NCBI RefSeq assembly: GCF_003315205.1
Contig: NZ_QNRR01000002.1
Coordinates: 714,881-778,880, forward strand
Source of the DNA: Roseimicrobium gellanilyticum
GTDB taxonomy: Bacteria; Verrucomicrobiota; Verrucomicrobiia; Verrucomicrobiales; Verrucomicrobiaceae
Direction: 5' to 3'
DNA length: 64,000 nt
Below, piece after piece: positions 62,393-64,000 of this stretch. Below the pieces are notes generated by a model. It did not search any database and had not been told where the DNA came from. It saw nothing but the letters and a program-made list of their open reading frames with translations. The translations under genes were made by a program, and so were the position numbers. Position 1 is the stretch's first letter. Each line of letters begins with the position of its first letter.

Positions 62393-62737
62393 TCAGAGCA
62401 ATTTAGTCCCAAGGGGCACCTCTCGGTCCGGCACGCAGAGGACTACGTGTCCCTCCTGGTTGTGAAATCCGGTGATCAAGCACTCGGATTGGATGGGGCC
62501 GATTTGCTTTTTCGGGAAGTTCACGACTGCCACCACGAGCTTTCCCACCAAGTCCTCCAGAGTGTAGCGGTGGGTAATCTGGGCGCTGGACTTCCTGATG
62601 CCCAACTCCGGTCCGAAGTCCACCTGTAGGACATAGGCCGGCTTCCTGGCTTCGCTGAATGGGCGGGCGCTCACCACCTTGCCAACACGCAGTTCCACTT
62701 TGGCAAAGTCGCCCCATGTAATCGTCTCCATTTCCAT
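62393..62737 (-). CDS. csaA: tRNA-binding protein CsaA
   Basis: A 114-aa OB-fold protein. The tRNA-binding domain of the MetRS/Trbp111 type is clear: TWGDFAKVELRVGKVVSARPFSEARKPAYVLQVDFG, SSAQITHRYTLEDLVGKLVVAVVNFPKKQIG, and SECLITGF. CsaA homodimers bind tRNA and have been described as a chaperone in Bacillus. It is followed immediately by the hypothetical gene. Confidence 0.92.
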   Translation of the reverse strand: MEMETITWGDFAKVELRVGKVVSARPFSEARKPAYVLQVDFGPELGIRKSSAQITHRYTLEDLVGKLVVAVVNFPKKQIGPIQSECLITGFHNQEGHVVLCVPDREVPLGTKLL

Positions 62738-62784
62738 TCGCGGAGTTTATGCCCAGCCTGTTGCACCGCAACCGGTGCGGACCT

Positions 62785-63525
62785 CTAGGGCAGCTCACGA
62801 ATCCGCAGTTTGCGGAACTGGATAGGAGAGCCCTCGCTCTCGAGACAAAGGTAGCCAGTCTTCGGGTCGCACGCGGTGCCACCGGAGACTTCCTCGCCAT
62901 TCACCCAGAGGCGTACTTCGCCGTTGACGGCGCGGATGTAGTACTGGTTCCACTCACCATGGCCCTTGCAGAGGTGTTTGCGGGGGAAGCTGCGCTGACC
63001 ATTCGGTGAGACAGGAGGGAAGGGGGTCATCTTTACTCCCACTGGGAAGACATCGCCGTTCGTTCCAAACCAATCGGTGGGCCGGCCTGCCTTGGCCTGG
63101 AGTTCGGTGTAGCCATGATCGAGGATTTGAACCTCAATCCCCTGTGGCAGACCCGGCTTGCCCGCAGCGGTGAGCTTTTCAATCGACTCTGGTGTACCCC
63201 AGAGGAACACGCCCGAGTTGCCGGCGGGCTTCTCATGCATCCACTCCACGACGAGCTCGAAGTTTGTCAGAGGTTTCACGGTGCGCATCACGCTGACCGG
63301 TTTGCCGGTGCAGTGGAGCACGCCGTCCTTCCAGCTCCAGGTGTCGTCGGCGCTGTTGACCTTCGTGAAGTCTTCCGCAGTCAGCGCACGCCATCCGGGT
63401 TGGGTGTCGTCGATCACGGCGCGAATGCCCGTGGCTGCCGGCGTGGGGTCGGCCGCTCGCTGTGGTGATGTGATACTCAAACTGGCGGCGAGGATGAGGA
63501 GGCAGGTGATTGGCAGCGGCTTCAT
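62785..63525 (-). CDS. Secreted DUF1080 (3-keto-disaccharide hydrolase-like) protein
   Basis: Product of 246 aa from ATG 63525 (MKPLPITCLLILAASLSIT), an export signal. The DUF1080 jelly-roll is seen in TWSWKDGVLHCTG, NFELVVEWMHEKPAGNSGVFLWG, QGIEVQILDHG, and WNQYYIRAVNGEVRLWVNGEEV. It is a concanavalin-like fold linked to glycan or 3-keto-glycoside turnover in PVC bacteria. It lies 33 bases downstream of a Gfo/Idh/MocA oxidoreductase gene, a common pairing in sugar-oxidation loci. Confidence 0.88.
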   Translation of the reverse strand: MKPLPITCLLILAASLSITSPQRAADPTPAATGIRAVIDDTQPGWRALTAEDFTKVNSADDTWSWKDGVLHCTGKPVSVMRTVKPLTNFELVVEWMHEKPAGNSGVFLWGTPESIEKLTAAGKPGLPQGIEVQILDHGYTELQAKAGRPTDWFGTNGDVFPVGVKMTPFPPVSPNGQRSFPRKHLCKGHGEWNQYYIRAVNGEVRLWVNGEEVSGGTACDPKTGYLCLESEGSPIQFRKLRIRELP

Positions 63526-63558
63526 GGAATGTAGTACTCGGTAGGGATGCACTCTTAA

Positions 63559-64000
63559 TCACGCTTTCAATCCACTGAGATCCGGGGGCACAGGTTTTGA
63601 TTTGGTGATGAAGTCCTCCCAGGTGGCTCCACCCGGTGTCTTGGCTGCGTATTCACCGAACAGGGTCAGAAGCGTGGACTCCACGGCCCCTTCAATGGTG
63701 GGATTCCCATTCGGATTCTTTGCAGCGATGGCGGCACGGAAGTCCTCAACATTCTTTTCCGACCCGGTGCGGTACAGGTTCTTCGTATCGCCTCCGCGCC
63801 AGAAGCTCTCCTTGTCACCCCGGATCATCACGCGACCGCCGAAGTCACTGGTGAAAATGCCCTTGTTTCCCACGAAGCGGTTGGAACACATGAACGGTGA
63901 GCCCCAGCCGTTGAACTGCCGCGAGGCGAAGGTCACCGCTCCTTTTTCAAACTCGAACAGCAGGGAGAAGTGGTCGGACGCATCGCCCAGCTTGTCTGGC
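63559..64000 (-). CDS. Gfo/Idh/MocA-family oxidoreductase, C-terminal part (runs off window)
   Basis: The reverse strand is open from the window edge to the stop at 63559 (about 146 residues). DHFSLLFEFEKGAVTFASRQFNGWG and VGNKGIFTSDFGGRVMIRGD fit the C-terminal beta-sheet of the Gfo/Idh/MocA family, and the closing VESTLLTLFGEYAAKTPGGATWEDFI is the usual last helix pair. The Rossmann half lies outside the window. It likely oxidises a sugar with NAD(P), in an operon with the DUF1080 gene. Confidence 0.85.
   Translation of the reverse strand, partial: PDKLGDASDHFSLLFEFEKGAVTFASRQFNGWGSPFMCSNRFVGNKGIFTSDFGGRVMIRGDKESFWRGGDTKNLYRTGSEKNVEDFRAAIAAKNPNGNPTIEGAVESTLLTLFGEYAAKTPGGATWEDFITKSKPVPPDLSGLKA

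Overview
The window is a stretch of bacterial chromosome that reads as Verrucomicrobiota (probably Verrucomicrobiales). The evidence is lineage-typical families side by side: a complete Verru_Chthon cassette (proteins A, B, C, D), a PEP-CTERM protein built of beta-strand repeats, a PVC-type membrane-bound dehydrogenase with a CxxCH heme domain, secreted sulfatases, a Tat-exported DUF1552 protein, a DUF1080 protein and a GC-rich genome with scattered hairpin repeats. I see no insertion sequence, phage gene, plasmid function or CRISPR array.

Layout. 1-1.5 kb: two transglutaminase-like genes (minus). 1.6-9.6 kb: a fused aldolase/short-chain dehydrogenase, a hairpin-rich repeat tract, the large heme-binding dehydrogenase, a tandem pair of membrane-anchored LRR-like proteins and a small membrane protein. 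9.7-11.8 kb: two nearly identical tandem sugar phosphate isomerase/epimerases. 11.9-14.7 kb: a NarL-type response regulator diverging from an LpxL-like acyltransferase with an added membrane domain, then a Uma2-family protein. 14.8-20.6 kb: a DsbD-N-like protein and asnS, an M48 peptidase, an MBL-fold hydrolase, rsmH and a MazG-like pyrophosphohydrolase. 20.7-29.4 kb: a lipoprotein, a class V aminotransferase, a transglutaminase-like membrane protein, then the housekeeping run ribBA-ribH-nusB-ftsY and a protein resembling a fused AhbA/AhbB siroheme decarboxylase. 29.7-37.8 kb: a zinc metallopeptidase diverging from an NhaR-type regulator and hpf, two sulfatases, a thioesterase, an overlapping GNAT/nitrilase pair, mscL and a tiny Cys-rich secreted protein.

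37.9-43 kb: tRNA-Val(CAC), a bestrophin-like channel, an NTF2-like gene with the decayed tail of a VOC-family gene overlapping its start, and several unknown genes. 43.3-52.5 kb is the most interesting segment. Cassette proteins A-D, with pseudopilin-like N-termini on B-D and a GspK/PilX-like N-terminus on A, are packed head to tail with overlapping starts. They converge on an 819-residue PEP-CTERM repeat protein. The assembly looks like a dedicated pilus- or secretion-like apparatus plus a surface cargo; its function is unproven.

53.2-64 kb: a secreted protein, a cupredoxin, a DUF1552 protein, a lipoprotein, uvrA, an ECF sigma factor, a tandem pair of DUF2007-like zinc-ribbon proteins, an AraC-type regulator, csaA, a DUF1080 protein and the end of a Gfo/Idh/MocA oxidoreductase.

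Recent or old duplication is a recurring theme: tandem isomerases, tandem LRR-like proteins, tandem zinc-ribbon proteins, a duplicated scrap of the dehydrogenase C-terminus, and two copies of a GC-rich hairpin repeat about 42 kb apart. All annotations come from reading motifs by eye; no database or alignment search was run.
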